A DNA stretch of 64,000 nucleotides from Flavobacterium fryxellicola (GCF_900143245.1 NZ_FRDK01000011.1:56164-120163), one strand, 5' to 3'; numbered from the stretch's first letter, positions 51,913 through 60,817 are shown. Translations and numbers: made by a program. Notes: generated by a model not told the origin, from the sequence alone.

Positions 51913-52770
51913 TTATAAATTTAGTCTTAAACGATATTCTGTTGGAGACAAACCAGTATACCTTTTAAAAAAACTGCTGAAGAATGAAGCATTTGGGAAC
52001 TGCAATTCTTCTATTATACTTGCAATAGTTAATTCATTATTTTGAAGTACTATTTTAATTTCTAAAATAAGCGCTTCCTCAATAAATTGCTTTGCAGTTT
52101 TAGTAGTAACTGCTTTGACGGTCTTGGTGAGGTGTCCGGGTGTTATAAATAATGCATCCGCATAAAATTGTACATGATGCTGCGATCGACAATTAATTTC
52201 TAAAATTCTAAAAAACTGAACAACCAGTTTTTCTTTTCCTGTATGCACAACAGGAATATGCTGATAATATTTATTATAAATTCCTGCTAGTTCGTATAGT
52301 AATAAGTTAAAACTAAACAATACAGCTTCTTTTTTAAAAACATGTTTATTAGAGCTTCTTGTTTTACAATCCAACAATTTAAATAATTTAATTACACGTA
52401 AAACCTCCTTATTTTTCAATGATAATGCTGGAGGATACATGGTAATAAAAAATTCAAAATATCCTATATGTGGTTTTTTCAGACTATTTTCGAACGTAAA
52501 CTCGGAAGTAAACGATAGTTGACAAATTTGTAATGGATTGCTTATTGTCAAAATTTCAACAATTGTTCTTTTGGGAATCACTAGGATATCATTCTTGGAA
52601 ATACTCATTTTTCTGTTGTTAATTTCAACAGAAATAAATCCATCGTTGACTAATAGTATTGAAATACGTTCTAAAATCAGTAGTTGACGTAGCGCACTTT
52701 TAAAGTAAATCACTTCAAAAAAAGTCACTTGTAAACCTTCATTAAAATACTTTGATTTTTTGCTTACCAA
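51913..52770 (-). CDS. AraC family transcriptional regulator
   Basis: 285 residues. The N-terminal two-thirds is a cupin-like sensor part (SVEINNRKMSISKNDILVIPKRTIVEIL). The C-terminal third holds two HTH motifs: VQFYADALFITPGHLTKTVKAVTTKTAKQFIEEALILEIKI (about 198-238) and LTIASIIEELQFPNASFFSSFFKRYTGLSPTEYRLRLN (about 245-283). This form is frequent next to rteC in flavobacterial elements. Its ligand and targets are unknown. It lies 134 bases upstream of rteC on the same strand. Confidence 0.88.
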   Translation of the reverse strand: MVSKKSKYFNEGLQVTFFEVIYFKSALRQLLILERISILLVNDGFISVEINNRKMSISKNDILVIPKRTIVEILTISNPLQICQLSFTSEFTFENSLKKPHIGYFEFFITMYPPALSLKNKEVLRVIKLFKLLDCKTRSSNKHVFKKEAVLFSFNLLLYELAGIYNKYYQHIPVVHTGKEKLVVQFFRILEINCRSQHHVQFYADALFITPGHLTKTVKAVTTKTAKQFIEEALILEIKIVLQNNELTIASIIEELQFPNASFFSSFFKRYTGLSPTEYRLRLNL

Positions 52771-52820
52771 AACAATTAAATTTATCGGATTTCAATTTTA
52801 ATATCTTAAGTAGTCTTTGC

Positions 52821-53096
52821 TTATTTACTTTCAAGATCTTCAATAGTAGGCTTAGAAAGAATCCTAGCCATTAATGAAACTGAAACAAATAGTAAATTTG
52901 AAGTACAACCCACAAGAAGTATAAAAGCTACATATCGTGGGCTATCACTTTTTATCTCCCCATTTGAAAAGTAGCCCATTATTTCATCGTAGGATAAAAG
53001 ATCTACAATGAAATAAAGGCTAACTAGATTAAAGAGGATCAAAAACACACTGAAAAAGTATATTATTTCCTTTTCAATCATAACAAATCGGTGCAT
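52821..53096 (-). CDS. Small two-helix membrane protein
   Basis: 91 residues with two hydrophobic helices (about 11-33, IIYFFSVFLILFNLVSLYFI, and 55-77, YVAFILLVGCTSNLLFVSVSL) joined by an acidic loop, and a short C-terminal tail. The gene follows the lipoprotein gene by 2 bases, so the two form an operon. I recognise no family. It may anchor or partner the lipoprotein, or be an immunity-type protein, but there is no direct evidence. Confidence 0.55.
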   Translation of the reverse strand: MHRFVMIEKEIIYFFSVFLILFNLVSLYFIVDLLSYDEIMGYFSNGEIKSDSPRYVAFILLVGCTSNLLFVSVSLMARILSKPTIEDLESK

Positions 53097-53098
53097 TA

Positions 53099-53836
53099 CT
53101 AGTCTGCTAGGAGATTATTTATTAGAATTCCTGTTACTAGTGACCTAGTTATAGCTGTAGAAGAATTTTCTAATGCTCCACTTAAGCCACCAGCGCGGTT
53201 GCCGACAGAGGAATCCCAATCTTTATCTTTACGCTCTTTCGCAAAATAAAGGGAATACCGCACTACAGATGATGTTGTAAGAATAATTCTTTTATCCTCA
53301 CTAGTAAATTGTGGATCAGTCATTACAGATGATTCATACGAAACTATGGTTTGATATAGGGATTCATATTCCTCATTTTCCAAAGTAGTAATTGTATTCA
53401 TAAAATTGGAAAGGCTCAATTTAGCAATGCTTGTCATAGAAGAGTTCGCAATAGCACCCTCTAGTTTGGATTGTGGATTAGTAATAATCTCGTTAATCTC
53501 TTCAAGATCAACTGCACTATTTTCATTTAAGTTTAAAGCTACTAAATTAGTATTCGCAGCAACAATGCTTTCAATCTGTTGATTTACCTCTGCAATTGTA
53601 GTATACTGATAGTTCCCCGTCAAATAAATTTCAAGGATATCATTGTGTAATTTTCCAGCAATATCATATGCATTTGCTGAATTTTCAGGACTCAAATTTT
53701 GCATTGTACGATTCAATTTTCCTGATTTCTTATTACCGACTTTATTTTCAATACGCTCCGTATCATTAATACTGTCATTGGTGCAAGAAACAATTAGTAA
53801 TGGTAAAATCACTAACCATAATGATGTATTTTTCAT
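53099..53836 (-). CDS. Putative lipoprotein (245 aa)
   Basis: 245 residues. The signal ends in a lipobox (LPLLIVSC, Cys18) followed by TNDS, so the protein is anchored in a membrane on the periplasmic or outer side. The mature part is helical and rich in Asn, Ser and Thr, with no known domain. The C-terminus (SSVGNRAGGLSGALENSSTAITRSLVTGIL) contains a Gly-rich segment that looks like a membrane-active or bacteriocin-like helix. Co-transcribed with the small membrane protein at 52821. Function unknown. Confidence 0.6.
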   Translation of the reverse strand: MKNTSLWLVILPLLIVSCTNDSINDTERIENKVGNKKSGKLNRTMQNLSPENSANAYDIAGKLHNDILEIYLTGNYQYTTIAEVNQQIESIVAANTNLVALNLNENSAVDLEEINEIITNPQSKLEGAIANSSMTSIAKLSLSNFMNTITTLENEEYESLYQTIVSYESSVMTDPQFTSEDKRIILTTSSVVRYSLYFAKERKDKDWDSSVGNRAGGLSGALENSSTAITRSLVTGILINNLLAD

Positions 53837-54186
53837 TTTTAAAATGTGTTAAATGTGACCGACTAATTAATAGTCCGTTCATTTTACCCGGGTCAGCAGA
53901 ACTTTAATTTGGCACTATGCCAAATATTTTTGCTTTTGAATTCAAGGCAAAGCTAGAGGTAGGATTTCGGCTTGACAACTGGTTACGTATGGATTTTCGA
54001 AAAAAACGATATGGATTTTCAGAAAATCCACACATCCTTTTTTTTTATAAAATCATACCTTTTAACAATTGTTTATCTTATATTTGATAGAATTTATTCA
54101 CAATTAATCTCAAAAAATTGCACTAATAAAGTAGCTTTTAGAGAAATTTTTCTAGAATAAATAGTCCCTCATTTTTAATTCTACCT
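53837..54186. other. Divergent intergenic region with palindromes and a -7 box
   Basis: No gene. ATTTGGCA-CTA-TGCCAAAT is a perfect inverted repeat at 53907-53925. ATGGATTTTC is repeated at about 53990 and 54009, the second within a hairpin GGATTTTC/GAAAATCC. TATATTTG at 54079-54086 fits the -7 consensus for the gene at 54187, giving a leader of about 90 bases. The palindrome may be the site of a regulator of the divergent genes. Confidence 0.5.
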
Positions 54187-55860
54187 ATGATTAAAAAGTA
54201 TCTACTAATAGTGTCTGTTTGCTTCGCTAGCCAATTTTATGCACAGAACAAGACAGATAAAATTCCTGATTCACTCAAAAATGCCAATTTTGATTATTTG
54301 TTTGACCGAATAGAAATGTCAGATTCTGACACTGCAAAACAGAAATTATATCTTCAGGCCTTTCTCTTCAAGGCCAAATCAGAAAAAAATTCAGAGGAAA
54401 TTATAAATGGCTATAAAAACTATGTACATTACTCCCCTAGTCCTTTAAAGCTCGTTTATGCTGACAGCATGATATTTGCTGCAAAAAAAGCGAAACGAAA
54501 TGAGTTAATTGGTGCTTCGTATTTATCCAAAGGAATTGAATATTATGCCCAAAAAAAGCATACTGACGCCTTAGATAATTATCTTTTAGCAGATGCCTAC
54601 ATTTCAAAAACGAATGATCAATATTTAATCTTTAAGGTGAAATACAATATTGCTCAAATAAAATATTATTTAGGGTACTATCAAGAGGCAATTTCCTTAT
54701 TCAACGAATGCATTAGTTATTTTAAAGAAAATAATGCTAGAGGGTATCTAAATTCACTCCATTCGCTTGGGTTATGCTACAACCACATTGGAAATTATGG
54801 ATTATGTACAGATACAAATAAGAAGGGTATTCTAGAGGGGAAAAAATTAGCCAATACCGAAATGACTGCCTATTTTAATCATTCGGAAGGAATTAATCAG
54901 TATTTCAAAAATAATTATGCTATTTCTATTGAGAAGATTGCCCGCTCTTTGCCAGCAATTAAGAACAAAAAAGACTTTGCAAACGAGGCTGTTGGTTATT
55001 TCTATATTGGAAAAAGCTATTGGAGTTTAAAGAAGCCGGAAGTTGCGCTATCCTATTTCAAAAAAGTGGATGTTATTTTTAAAGATAAAGGATACATTCG
55101 CCCTGATCTTCTTGAGAACTATCGGTTATTGATTCATTACTACAAGTCAAAAGGCCATTTAAATATTCAACTTTATTACATCAATAGATTGCTTAAGGCA
55201 GACAGTATCGTATTACAAAAATTTAAATATTTATCGAGTAGAATTACCAAAGAGTATGATCCCCACAAAATGTTGTTGGAGAAGCAAAAAATTGAAAACG
55301 CATTAAACAAGAAAAAATATAATGACATCATTTTCATCTGTATTATTGCTCTTTTATTTTTGTCGCTCTTGCTTATCGGCTATCTGTTTATTAGGAATAA
55401 GAGAATATACAAGCAAAAATTTAAGGAGTTAATGATGAAAATTGAGTCTGAAATTCCTGTTGAACCTAAAACTAATACTAATGGGATAAATGAAATAAAT
55501 CAAGACACGGTAACTACACTCATGAAACAATTGGAAAAGTTTGAGAAGGATAGAAAATTTTTGGAAAAAGATTTAACAGCAGCAAAACTTACCGCTGCTT
55601 TTGGTTCGAATCCAAAATATCTTTCAAAAGTAATATCCCATTCTAGAGGAAAAAAATTTACTGACTATATAAATGATCTTAAAGTTGATTATTTAATTCA
55701 ATTATTGAAAGAGGACAAAATGGTGAGAAAGTTCACTAATAAGGCACTGGCGGAAGAGGTGGGTTTTAGTAGTACGCAACGATTTGCCAATGCCTTTTTT
55801 GCCAGAACTGGGATGCCACCCACCTATTTTATTGAAGAACTCAAAAAAGGGCATTCGTAA
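54187..55860 (+). CDS. TPR-containing membrane regulator with AraC-type C-terminus
   Basis: 557 residues. Signal peptide (MIKKYLLIVSVCFASQFYAQ), periplasmic tetratricopeptide-like repeats over about 60-350 (for example IKYYLGYYQEAISLFNECI and VGYFYIGKSYWSLKKPEVALSYF), one membrane helix (about 380-402, IIFICIIALLFLSLLLIGYLFI), a cytoplasmic linker, and a C-terminal AraC HTH (about 455-550, KLTAAFGSNPKYLSKVISHSRGKKFTDYIN and LAEEVGFSSTQRFANAFFARTGMPPTYF). This one-piece sensor-regulator type is common in Flavobacteriia. Signal and target genes are unknown. The divergent lipoprotein operon is a possible target. Confidence 0.85.
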   Translation: MIKKYLLIVSVCFASQFYAQNKTDKIPDSLKNANFDYLFDRIEMSDSDTAKQKLYLQAFLFKAKSEKNSEEIINGYKNYVHYSPSPLKLVYADSMIFAAKKAKRNELIGASYLSKGIEYYAQKKHTDALDNYLLADAYISKTNDQYLIFKVKYNIAQIKYYLGYYQEAISLFNECISYFKENNARGYLNSLHSLGLCYNHIGNYGLCTDTNKKGILEGKKLANTEMTAYFNHSEGINQYFKNNYAISIEKIARSLPAIKNKKDFANEAVGYFYIGKSYWSLKKPEVALSYFKKVDVIFKDKGYIRPDLLENYRLLIHYYKSKGHLNIQLYYINRLLKADSIVLQKFKYLSSRITKEYDPHKMLLEKQKIENALNKKKYNDIIFICIIALLFLSLLLIGYLFIRNKRIYKQKFKELMMKIESEIPVEPKTNTNGINEINQDTVTTLMKQLEKFEKDRKFLEKDLTAAKLTAAFGSNPKYLSKVISHSRGKKFTDYINDLKVDYLIQLLKEDKMVRKFTNKALAEEVGFSSTQRFANAFFARTGMPPTYFIEELKKGHS

Positions 55861-55890
55861 AGTATTTATAGTTTGTAAAGATAATAATAG

Positions 55891-55950
55891 TATATTTGTT
55901 CATTAAATACTATTGTTCACGTTTTCGTGAACAATGAAAATAAGTGAACA
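55891..55950 (+). promoter_or_regulatory. Promoter and operator of the second AbiE-like pair
   Basis: TATATTTG (55891-55898) is a -7 box. TTGTTCACG (55913-55921) and CGTGAACAA (55926-55934) are perfect nine-base arms with a TTTT loop, the last A being the first base of the start codon. Extra half-sites TTGTTCA (55896-55902) and GTGAACA (55944-55950) lie on each side. A repressor bound here would cover promoter and start codon. Confidence 0.7.
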
Positions 55951-56950
55951 GATGAATGAAAAAGAAATCATACAGTATGCCATAAATAATATCCAAAAGA
56001 GCGGTGCTATAACTGTGGAGTGGAAAGAAAGCAACAATGACAGCACAATTGACGGAAAACTACTCCTGCACTTGAATCAACATACCATTGAACTATATGC
56101 AGAAATTAAAAGAGAACTTCGGAACATACATCTTTTCAAAATAGAAGAATTGGCTGTTACAAAAAATCCTTTTATTATTATAGCGCAACGTATATTTCCA
56201 AAGATAAAAGAAGAGCTGCGGAAAAGAAATATTGCCTACTTAGAAGCTAATGGCAATATATTTCTGAATAAAAATGAAATCTATCTCTACATTGATGGTA
56301 ATACCCCTATTGAATTAAAACATAAAACAACCAATAGAGCCTTTACTAAAACAGGATTAAAAGTAATTTATCAATTTCTCATTAAGGATTGTATCAACAG
56401 TACCTACCGCGAGATTGCTGAAGTAACGGATACCGGAATTGGTACTTTAAACACCATATTCAATGGCTTAAAAGAGGATGGTTTTATACTACAGCTAACC
56501 AAGAATGAACTCCAGATCGAGAACAAAAAAAAATTATTAGATAAATGGGTACTGGAATATGAAAAGCGCCTCAAGCCAACCTTGGTGATAGGAACATTTC
56601 GTTTCCTGAATAAAGATGATTTTTATAACTGGAAAGATATTCCTCTAAAAAAAGGAAAAACAATCTGGGGTGGCGAACCAGCAGGTGATCTTCTCACCAA
56701 TTATTTACGACCGGAGGAACTTACATTGTATACCAACGAAGAAACAAGCGAATTAATGAAAAATTACCGCCTCGTTCCGGACTTAGAAGGCAATATCAAA
56801 GTATTTAAACAGTTTTGGAGAGACGAGCAAGAAAACACAAACACAGTACATCCGCTCCTAGCCTATGCCGATTTAATGAATAAAGGAGACCGCAGATGTA
56901 CAGAAACCGCACAAAAGATATACGATGAGTATTTACAAGATCAGTTTTAA
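55934..56950 (+). CDS. Type IV toxin-antitoxin AbiEi family antitoxin
   Basis: 338 residues. The N-terminal half contains FIIIAQRIFPKIKEELRKRNIAYLEANGNIFL. A winged helix follows at about 140-180 (VIYQFLIKDCINSTYREIAEVTDTGIGTLNTIFNGLKEDGFI). The C-terminal family signature is GGEPAGDLLTNYLRPEELTLYT (about 249-270) and HPLLAYADLMNKGDRRCTETAQKIYDEYL (about 308-336). It would repress its promoter through the inverted repeat at 55913-55934 and counteract the downstream nucleotidyltransferase. It overlaps that gene by 26 bases. The toxin gene is interrupted by IS30, so the antitoxin is now possibly an orphan. Confidence 0.85.
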   Translation: MKISEQMNEKEIIQYAINNIQKSGAITVEWKESNNDSTIDGKLLLHLNQHTIELYAEIKRELRNIHLFKIEELAVTKNPFIIIAQRIFPKIKEELRKRNIAYLEANGNIFLNKNEIYLYIDGNTPIELKHKTTNRAFTKTGLKVIYQFLIKDCINSTYREIAEVTDTGIGTLNTIFNGLKEDGFILQLTKNELQIENKKKLLDKWVLEYEKRLKPTLVIGTFRFLNKDDFYNWKDIPLKKGKTIWGGEPAGDLLTNYLRPEELTLYTNEETSELMKNYRLVPDLEGNIKVFKQFWRDEQENTNTVHPLLAYADLMNKGDRRCTETAQKIYDEYLQDQF

Positions 56951-57647
56951 GCAATTGCAACAACAACCTGTTATTTCAGAAATGCTTACCGCATTAGAAA
57001 ATGGGTTGCACAAATACAATATAGACTTTTATCTAGTAGGTGCCGTGGCACGCGATGTTTGGATGACTGCCATAAACGATATACCACCCAGCAGAGTTAC
57101 TGGAGATATCGATTTTGCCGTTTTTATAAATGACAAAAACACCTATGCGGATCTCAGAGAATATCTCATCAATGTTGAAGGATTCATCCCTTACAAAGGC
57201 AATGGTTTTGTCCTTAAATGGAAAAACTTCGTACAAATAGATTTAATGCCTTTTGGAGAAATAGAAGCCAAACCCTCAAATATAACGGTTGAAGGTACCG
57301 CCCTTACCAGTCTCAATATGCCAGGCTTCAAAGAAATATATGATTCCGGTCTTCCGGAAGCTGAGCTAGAAGAAAAACACCGCTTTAAATTTTGCACCTT
57401 ACCCAGCATTGTACTGCTCAAATTAATTGCTTTTCAAGAACGTCCCGAAATAAGACGAGACGATATCAAAGACAACAGTAAAATCCTTAAACATTTTTTT
57501 GATATGTATGCCGATGAAATATATGAAAACCATAGTGATCTTTTTGGAGATAAAGATATCAACCTCCATTGGATCGCTGCCAGAGTTTTAGGGAGAGACA
57601 TGGGTAAAATCGCTCTATTAAACGAAGCCCTTTTTTTAAGGACTTGA
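56925..57647 (+). pseudogene. Nucleotidyltransferase (AbiEii-like toxin), truncated by IS30
   Basis: 240 residues remain. The fold is recognisable: FYLVGAVARDVWM (about 35-47), VTGDIDFAVFIND (about 58-70, with the Asp pair DID) and FVQIDLMPFG with the third Asp (about 107-116). The frame ends with LFLRT and TGA at 57645-57647, immediately before the left terminal repeat of the IS (57648). The missing C-terminal part is found after the IS at 58777-58932. The active-site domain is kept, so residual activity is not excluded, but loss of the C-terminal helical domain probably inactivates the toxin. Confidence 0.8.
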
Positions 57648-58775
57648 ATTCAATTAATAAATGCGAAAGTCAGGAATCGCAAATGAAGATGAAATATTTT
57701 TTCAGAACAAAGAAAAGAAAATTAATTCTTTTCCCTGTTTGCTGAAATGGAAAAATTTATCTTACTTGCTCCTCGCCTAAAATTCGCAAAGTATGAAGCA
57801 TTTTACCGTTGAACAAAGATACAAATTAGAATTTCTGATGCAACAAAACGTCAGTAAAGCGCAAATAGCTATTGATATAAACGTGCACATTTCATCTATA
57901 TATAGAGAGATAAAACGTAATTCGGACGAGCGTAACTCTAATTATAGAGCAGATCTAGCAAGTCGAAAATGTAATAAAAGGCACAAAGAGAAACCTAAAA
58001 ATCAATGTTTTAGTAATGAAATTAAAGATTATGTCAGCAAACTAATCCAAGCCGATTACTCACCAGAACAAATAGTTGGGAAATCTTTAAAAGAAGGTAT
58101 TAATTGTGTTTGCCACGAAACGATTTATAAATTTATTTTAAATGACAAGAAAAACGCAGGCGATTTACACAAGCATCTGCGAAGTAAAGGTAAGATCTAT
58201 CGGAAGCGTGGTGCTTTAAAAGATAAAAGAGGATTGATAGTTGGCAGAGTTGGTATCGAAAATCGTCCAACTGAAGTAGCGGAAAAGCACAGATTTGGAG
58301 ACTTAGAAATTGATTTAGTAATCGGAAAAGACCACAAAGGAGCCTTACTAACGATAAATGATAGAGCAACTGGGATGTTACAAATGAAAAAGATAGAGAA
58401 TAAAGATGCTGAGATTGTCAAAAATGCCACTATTGAACTATTGGAGAACTGGAAACCTTTTTTAAAAACGATTACATCTGATAATGGTAAGGAATTTGCA
58501 AAACATGGATTAATAGCACAAGCTTTAGAAATAGATTATTACTCTGCAAACCCCTATTGCAGTTGGGAAAGAGGTGCAAATGAAAATTTAAATGGTTTAA
58601 TCAGGCAGTATTTTCCAAAGGGTTCAAACTTCGAAATGATAACAGATATACAGGTGAAAAATGTAGTAGAAAAATTAAATAATAGACCTCGAAAAAGGCA
58701 TCAATTTGATTCTCCAAATGAAGTATATTTACAATTATTAAACAATAATCAGGAATTCGCATTTATTAATTGAAT
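57648..58775. mobile_element. IS30 family insertion sequence
   Basis: 1128 bases bounded by perfect 20-base terminal inverted repeats, ATTCAATTAATAAATGCGAA at 57648-57667 and its complement at 58756-58775, with weaker pairing for several more bases. It contains one transposase gene. It sits inside the nucleotidyltransferase gene. The target duplication could not be fixed: no clear direct repeat of more than two bases was seen at the borders, so the exact end may be shifted by one or two bases. Confidence 0.85.
57793..58773 (+). CDS. IS30 family transposase
   Basis: 326 residues. N-terminal HTH (VEQRYKLEFLMQQNVSKAQIAIDINVHISSIYREIKRN, about 4-41) as in IS30. The DDE catalytic core is EKHRFGDLEIDLVIGKDHKGALLTINDR (first Asp), TITSDNGKEFAKH (second Asp) and NPYCSWERGANENLNGLIRQYFPKG (Glu). 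Complete and apparently active. The stop codon lies within the right terminal repeat, a usual compact arrangement. Start ATG at 57793 gives the family-standard MKHFTVEQRYKLE. Confidence 0.92.
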   Translation: MKHFTVEQRYKLEFLMQQNVSKAQIAIDINVHISSIYREIKRNSDERNSNYRADLASRKCNKRHKEKPKNQCFSNEIKDYVSKLIQADYSPEQIVGKSLKEGINCVCHETIYKFILNDKKNAGDLHKHLRSKGKIYRKRGALKDKRGLIVGRVGIENRPTEVAEKHRFGDLEIDLVIGKDHKGALLTINDRATGMLQMKKIENKDAEIVKNATIELLENWKPFLKTITSDNGKEFAKHGLIAQALEIDYYSANPYCSWERGANENLNGLIRQYFPKGSNFEMITDIQVKNVVEKLNNRPRKRHQFDSPNEVYLQLLNNNQEFAFIN

Positions 58776-58776
58776 C

Positions 58777-58932
58777 CACCGGATAAAAAAGTTATTAAAG
58801 AAAAATACTATCGATATACATTCCAGTGATGTCGCCAAAATTATGGCAGAGTTTTTTCAAAACACGATCGAGGACAATGTAAAACTGCTGGAACAGGTAA
58901 AAATAGGATATTTAGAAAATGATGCCTTATAA
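58777..58932 (+). pseudogene. C-terminal remnant of the nucleotidyltransferase gene
   Basis: Directly after the IS, a frame reads RIKKLLKKNTIDIHSSDVAK, then IMAEFFQNTIEDNVKLLEQV and ends KIGYLENDAL with TAA at 58930-58932. The LLEQVKIGYLEND-type end is usual for AbiEii-like nucleotidyltransferases, and the frame fits as the continuation of the protein that stops at 57647. It has no own start and is therefore the severed end of that gene. Confidence 0.75.
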
Positions 58933-59057
58933 AATTAAAATCGAGCAATCACACTTACATCACTTGTAATCAATCACCATCTGTCTTTATTGCCTTATAT
59001 CTCACAATCAGGGTATAAATTTAACATCAAATTATTTCTGTCTCAGGAGCAAAATTC

Positions 59058-59065
59058 TATTTTTG
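59058..59065 (+). promoter_or_regulatory. -7 promoter box of the histone-like gene
   Basis: TATTTTTG matches TAnnTTTG and lies 25 bases before the ATG at 59090, which would give a leader of about 18 bases. Confidence 0.5.
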
Positions 59066-59089
59066 CGCCCTAATTTAATATATACTACA

Positions 59090-59266
59090 ATGAAAGATTT
59101 AATCGAAAAAATTAACGCAGAATTCGAAACATTCAAAACAGAATCTCAATCACTAATTGAGAAAGGTGTCAAAGCAGCCGGACCAAGAGCTCGTAAATCA
59201 ACTTTGGAACTAGAGAAACTTTTAAAAGAGTTTAGAAAAGTTTCTGTAGAAGAATCAAAAAAATAA
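59090..59266 (+). CDS. Histone H1-like (Hc1 family) protein
   Basis: 58 residues from ATG 59090 (MKDLIEKINAEFETFKTE). The ATG at 59063 would overlap the promoter box and is not used. The sequence is helical and Lys-rich, with KGVKAAGPRARKSTLELEKLLKEFRKVSVEESKK, typical of the small Hc1/histone H1-like proteins of Flavobacteriia. These bind DNA without sequence specificity and help organise the nucleoid. It has its own promoter and terminator (59284-59320) and is normally a chromosomal housekeeping gene, which suggests the window has left the conjugative element by this point. Confidence 0.85.
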   Translation: MKDLIEKINAEFETFKTESQSLIEKGVKAAGPRARKSTLELEKLLKEFRKVSVEESKK

Positions 59267-59283
59267 ATTCATTTTCAATTCTC

Positions 59284-59320
59284 AGCCCTTTGGAATTTCC
59301 GAAGGGCTTTTTTTTTATCC
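59284..59320 (+). terminator. Terminator after the histone-like gene
   Basis: AGCCCTTTGG pairs with CCGAAGGGCT (one mismatch) and is followed by nine Ts. Confidence 0.85.
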
Positions 59321-59441
59321 TTATCCTAGCCCAAAATTTGAAACAAATTTTAAAATGAGACGCCTCCTTTTTTCAAATATTTCATGTCATTACAAAACAG
59401 ATTTATTTTGAGAAACTAGAATAACCCTCTATTAAAAATGG

Positions 59442-59883
59442 TGTGTAATTCCGGAATTGAATACTTTAATTTCAACGATACTAATTCTTAAATCTACTGC
59501 TTTTCCTACCATTTATCTTTTTTTCTAAAAAGCAAATAGCAATGTGTGTAATTCGGGAATTGAATACTTAAAATTTACGGTAACTAGACCTTAAATCCAT
59601 TGCTATCCCTAACATTTATTTTTTTTTGTAAAAAACAAATAGCAACGTGTGTAATTCGCGAATTGAATACTTAAAATTCATGGGAAATGCAGCTTAAATC
59701 CTTTGTTGTTCCTAGCATTTATCTTTTTTTGTAAAAAACAAATAGCTAAGTGTGTAATTCCCGAATTGAATACTTAAAATTCATGGAAAATGCAGCTTAA
59801 ATCCTGTGCTGTTCCTAGCATTTATCTTTTTTCATGAAAAACAAATAGCAAAGTGTGTAATTCGCGAATTACACACTTTGCTA
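59442..59883. repeat. Four 103-bp tandem repeats ending in a 38-bp perfect palindrome
   Basis: TGTGTAATTC starts at 59442, 59545, 59648, 59751 and 59854, exactly 103 bases apart. Each unit continues nnGAATTGAATACTT, a variable middle, TATCTTTTTT-like T run and AAAACAAATAGC. The two bases between AATTC and GAATT vary (CG, GG, GC, CC, GC as read after ATT-C). The fifth start is followed by a perfect 38-base palindrome (59846-59883, arm TAGCAAAGTGTGTAATTCG). No frame is kept. Unit length and lack of spacers exclude CRISPR. The regions 59321-59441 and 59884-60009 hold nothing else recognisable. Confidence 0.8.
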
Positions 59884-60009
59884 TCTAAACAAACTTAAAT
59901 CAATTGAAAAAAAAAGTATGAATAATACGACTGTCGAGCTACGATATGGTTTCTTTTCTGTACTTGACTCAAATGCATAACTCTTATGAGCTTCTGGAGC
60001 TACTCCCAC

Positions 60010-60522
60010 TTAATTTTTCTTGTCTTCTTTAACAATTAGTTTCAAAGAATTTATATAATCCGTATCAAATTCTATCACTCTAATTTTGTTTGGCTTAAAA
60101 CTCATTTCACCTTCAAATTTCCCTTCGGTTCCCAAAAAATCTATAATCAATTCTTCTTCATTCAGCTCTAAAAGTTTACCGAGATAAACAGCTTTATCTG
60201 ACTTTGTTGCAATTTGAAAAATCTCATATTTATTTGCTAAAAAATGTATAATGGACGACACATCTTTAAGCGGAATTATTTCGGTTGCGCTAGTTTTTAA
60301 ACCTTTCAGTTTAATTACTCTTTCTGTGAATTCGTGATCCTTATCTTGGATAATTGCCTTTATATTTTTGTTTTTTAATATCGTATAGCCATCAATTATA
60401 AAATCGAAAGGATTATTTTTAAATAAAATCCAATCTTCAGTCCAATCAATCAGAAAACCACTAAAGATTTCTTTTTTGTCGTCAAATTCTATTGTAATTA
60501 ATTGTCGTACGTATTTTTCCAT
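60010..60522 (-). CDS. Hypothetical protein with two Sm/barrel-like halves
   Basis: 170 residues without signal or membrane segment. The N-terminal half (LITIEFDDKKEIFSGFLIDWTEDWILFKNNPFDFIIDGYTILKNKNIKAI) and the C-terminal half (VYLGKLLELNEEELIIDFLGTEGKFEGEMSFKPNKIRVIEFDTDYINSLKLI) both read like small five-stranded barrels, alternating strands with acidic turns. The end FDTDYINSLKLI is a pattern I recall from conserved Bacteroidetes hypothetical proteins. Function unknown. It stands alone with about 300 bases on the upstream side. Confidence 0.55.
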   Translation of the reverse strand: MEKYVRQLITIEFDDKKEIFSGFLIDWTEDWILFKNNPFDFIIDGYTILKNKNIKAIIQDKDHEFTERVIKLKGLKTSATEIIPLKDVSSIIHFLANKYEIFQIATKSDKAVYLGKLLELNEEELIIDFLGTEGKFEGEMSFKPNKIRVIEFDTDYINSLKLIVKEDKKN

Positions 60523-60817
60523 TCTGTTTTTTTTAAAGTTTCGAGCGCACTTTTTCTCTACTATCCGTTTTTCGAAGCTTCCTAATAAAAAGCTTCACAC
60601 AGCCTGTGTTTAATTATTCTAAAGTAAATATAGGGATTTAAATTTCTATATTTTATTTATGAAACCGCAACTAGATTCACTCAACAGCCAAAGATTTCAA
60701 AATGATAATGGTGTAAAATAGATCATATACCATTTCATTTTTTGATCAACTCATGCACCCGTTAGTTTCTTTTCTATGGCAGATTCTAGGGCTTGTTCGT
60801 TGGTTTGACTACTCATC

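Noticed and set aside
59442..59883. CRISPR array
   Set aside because: The repeat is 103 bases, units are contiguous without unique spacers, and no cas genes are present.
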